A stretch of 64,000 nucleotides of DNA, taken from contig JANQBS010000085.1 of the NCBI GenBank assembly GCA_033085395.1, positions 1 through 64,000 of the forward strand, in the 5' to 3' direction. The first letter of the stretch is position 1, and the number at the start of each line of letters is the position of its first letter. This document shows, piece after piece, positions 62,462-64,000 of this stretch. Under the pieces are notes generated by a model, which was given only the letters and a program-made list of their open reading frames with translations, was not told where the DNA came from and searched no databases. Position numbers and translations under genes: made by a program. The stretch comes from Xanthoparmelia taractica. Its lineage: Eukaryota; Ascomycota; Lecanoromycetes; Lecanorales; Parmeliaceae.

Positions 62462-64000
62462 TCAAAAGCCTCGTCCAACCCTAGGTGTTAAAGGTCTCTT
62501 CACTGCTCCCTGCGTTGACAGACGTTTGATCGCTGAAGTGACTGGCCTTTTAACAGCTGTCCCAAGTACGGCAGCTTTCGCAATCCTTTGAGTCTCTCGC
62601 TCTTTGTCTTCAGCCATCTTTGCCTCGATTTCCATTTTTCGGTTGAATTCATGTTCTGTGACTCGTTTCTCACGGGCCGAGTAGCCCTTTTCTTTCACGG
62701 AGTAGAAGACACCTCCAAGTTCGGCAAGCCACTAAGAAAGCTGTTAGCATGTACGCCAATGCTGAGAGAAGGAATGTGACTTACGCGTGGGTCCACAGCA
62801 GTGACAGTGGACATGTACTCCTTCGAAGTGAGGATGAGCTCATGATACACAACGTAGTCCGGCATGAAACCCGAACCATACAACGCACTCGTCGGATGTA
62901 ACTGGACAGTGACACTGGTCCTTAGATTGATGTACTCTCCGACACCCTTCTGTTTAGCAGCCTGATGATAATAGCCCGAACAAATGCATTTGCGTATGAC
63001 ATCCCAATCAGTACCACAACTGGTCAACTCCATCTTCTGGACTTTCATAATGTCGTGCAATTGATCTCGAATTTCCTTAGCTCGCCTGACAGCTTTTGGG
63101 TGAAGGAAGTGACGTATGCACCAGCCGTCTGAGTAGCCGTTTGCTTTCCATAGAGTGTAGACGTGAAGAAGTGTAAGATGATCTGACTCAGAGACAAAGA
63201 ATTTCTCTCGTGCAGTATCCGACTCCTCCTGTCTTTCCTTTGGGCGGTAGAAGACGCTTGGCACTGAGAGCATGGATACGATGGTGAGAATTTCCTCACT
63301 GCAACCGTATTCTTCCGAGGTGATGATCAACTTAGCGAGCGAAGGGTCCATAGGGAATGCGGTCATCTTCTTGCCCATCGGGGTAAGATCGCCAATGTTG
63401 TCTAGAGCTCCAAGGGCCCAGAGGTCAAACAGCGAAGTAGTGATTGTATCTTGCGGTGGCGGGTCCATGAAGTCGAAGTCCAGAAGATCTCTGACGCCCA
63501 ACGATTTCAGCAATAGAACTGTATTCGCTAGGTTGGTCCTTTGAATTTCTGGTATGGTCTGGATATAGAACTCGTCCTTGAATGCTGCCTCAGTGAACAG
63601 ATGAAACGATTTGCCTGGTCCTGTCCTTCCCGCGCGTCCAGCACGCTGAGATGCGTTGGCTTGGGAAATTGGCGTAATTTGTAGAGCGTCCATGCCCATG
63701 CGAGGATTGTAGACTTTGAGCTTCGAGAAGCCAGCGTCAACAACGTACATGATACCGTCCACTGTGAGACTGGTTTCCGCAATGTTCGTGGCCACAATGA
63801 CCTTGCGGACGCCAGGCGCAGCCTTTTCGAAAATTTTCGCTTGTAGATCCGCGGGCATCTGACTGTAGATTGGGAGAATGCTCAACTTCGGTGGGTCATT
63901 GAGCAGCTTCAGTCGCTCCTCTACAAGCTCGCATGTAATTTCAATGTCTTCTTGGCCGGTCATGAAGACCAGGATATCTCCTGCAGGCTGAGACACATGG
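62462..64000 (-). CDS. PRP16: Pre-mRNA splicing DEAH helicase Prp16 (3' part)
   Basis: Prp16 (DHX38) is the ATPase that remodels the spliceosome after the first catalytic step. Only the C-terminal half is in the window; the 5' part lies beyond 64000. Exons 62785 to the edge and 62462-62731. Motifs: DILVFMTGQEDIEITCELVE, SQMPADLQAKIF, VIVATNIAETSLTVDGIMYV (V), SQRAGRAGRTGPGKSFHLFT (VI), then the winged-helix/ratchet/OB parts including LWALGALDNIGDLTPMGKKM and SGYYHQAAKQKGVGEYINLR. The last exon, WLAELGGVFYSVKEKGYSAR and EKRVTEHEFNRKMEIEAKM, is characteristic of Prp16 rather than Prp2, Prp22 or Prp43. Confidence 0.92.

Noticed and set aside
1..64000. Secondary-metabolite or other biosynthetic cluster
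   Set aside because: No polyketide synthase, peptide synthetase, terpene cyclase or P450 was seen; genes are unrelated housekeeping functions.

Overview
This is a 64-kb piece of a eukaryotic chromosome from a filamentous ascomycete (Pezizomycotina; a dothideomycete is plausible, but I cannot place it further). The evidence is dense single-gene transcription units on both strands, short GT-AG introns of about 45-70 nt with CTAAC/CTGAC-like branch sites, fungus-specific families (CreB deubiquitinase, HMG-box LSD1, 2EXR/F-box-like protein, fungal STAND N-terminal domain), and an AT-rich block whose in-frame TGA/TAG stops look like repeat-induced point mutation (RIP).

Layout. 1-1640 is an AT-rich RIP-type relic, followed by a stop-riddled pseudogene (about 1666-2892). 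A tRNA-Phe gene lies on the minus strand at 3554-3676. Then come YOS1 (+), a CreB-type ubiquitin hydrolase (-), LSD1/KdmA (-), CAP2 (-), MPH1 (-), calnexin (+), a CaM-kinase (-), a small membrane protein (+), a GH2 beta-galactosidase (-), LYS9 (+), an orphan STAND-N-terminal-like protein (-), TEL2 (+), a 5'-truncated amino-acid permease (+), an unknown protein (+), histidyl-tRNA synthetase (-), VPS33 (+), a UBE2W-like E2 (+), UBA3 (+), RPC40 (-), the complex I 49-kDa subunit (+), a Ste20-type kinase (-), a small secreted or membrane-anchored protein (+), a 2EXR/F-box-like protein (-) and the 3' part of PRP16 (-), which runs off the right edge.

The genes are mostly housekeeping (secretory pathway, lysine synthesis, respiration, transcription, splicing, genome stability, ubiquitin/NEDD8). 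They do not form a pathway or biosynthetic cluster. Most exon structures were rebuilt by reading frames and family motifs across introns. Exon lengths sum to whole codons in every complete model, but none has transcript support here.

The most unusual feature is the tRNA-Phe gene. All four stems, the GAA anticodon and a T8 terminator are intact, but a 50-bp GT...AG segment with a branch-like GCTGAT sits inside the D-loop and splits the Pol III A box. It looks like a spliceosomal-type intron in a tRNA. Other unusual features are microexons of 6, 10, 12, 12, 14, 18 and 18 nt placed in catalytic or nucleotide-binding motifs, a recurring AG-N8-AG double acceptor, a calnexin intron bounded by an 8-bp direct repeat, and a perfect 21-bp hairpin downstream of LSD1.
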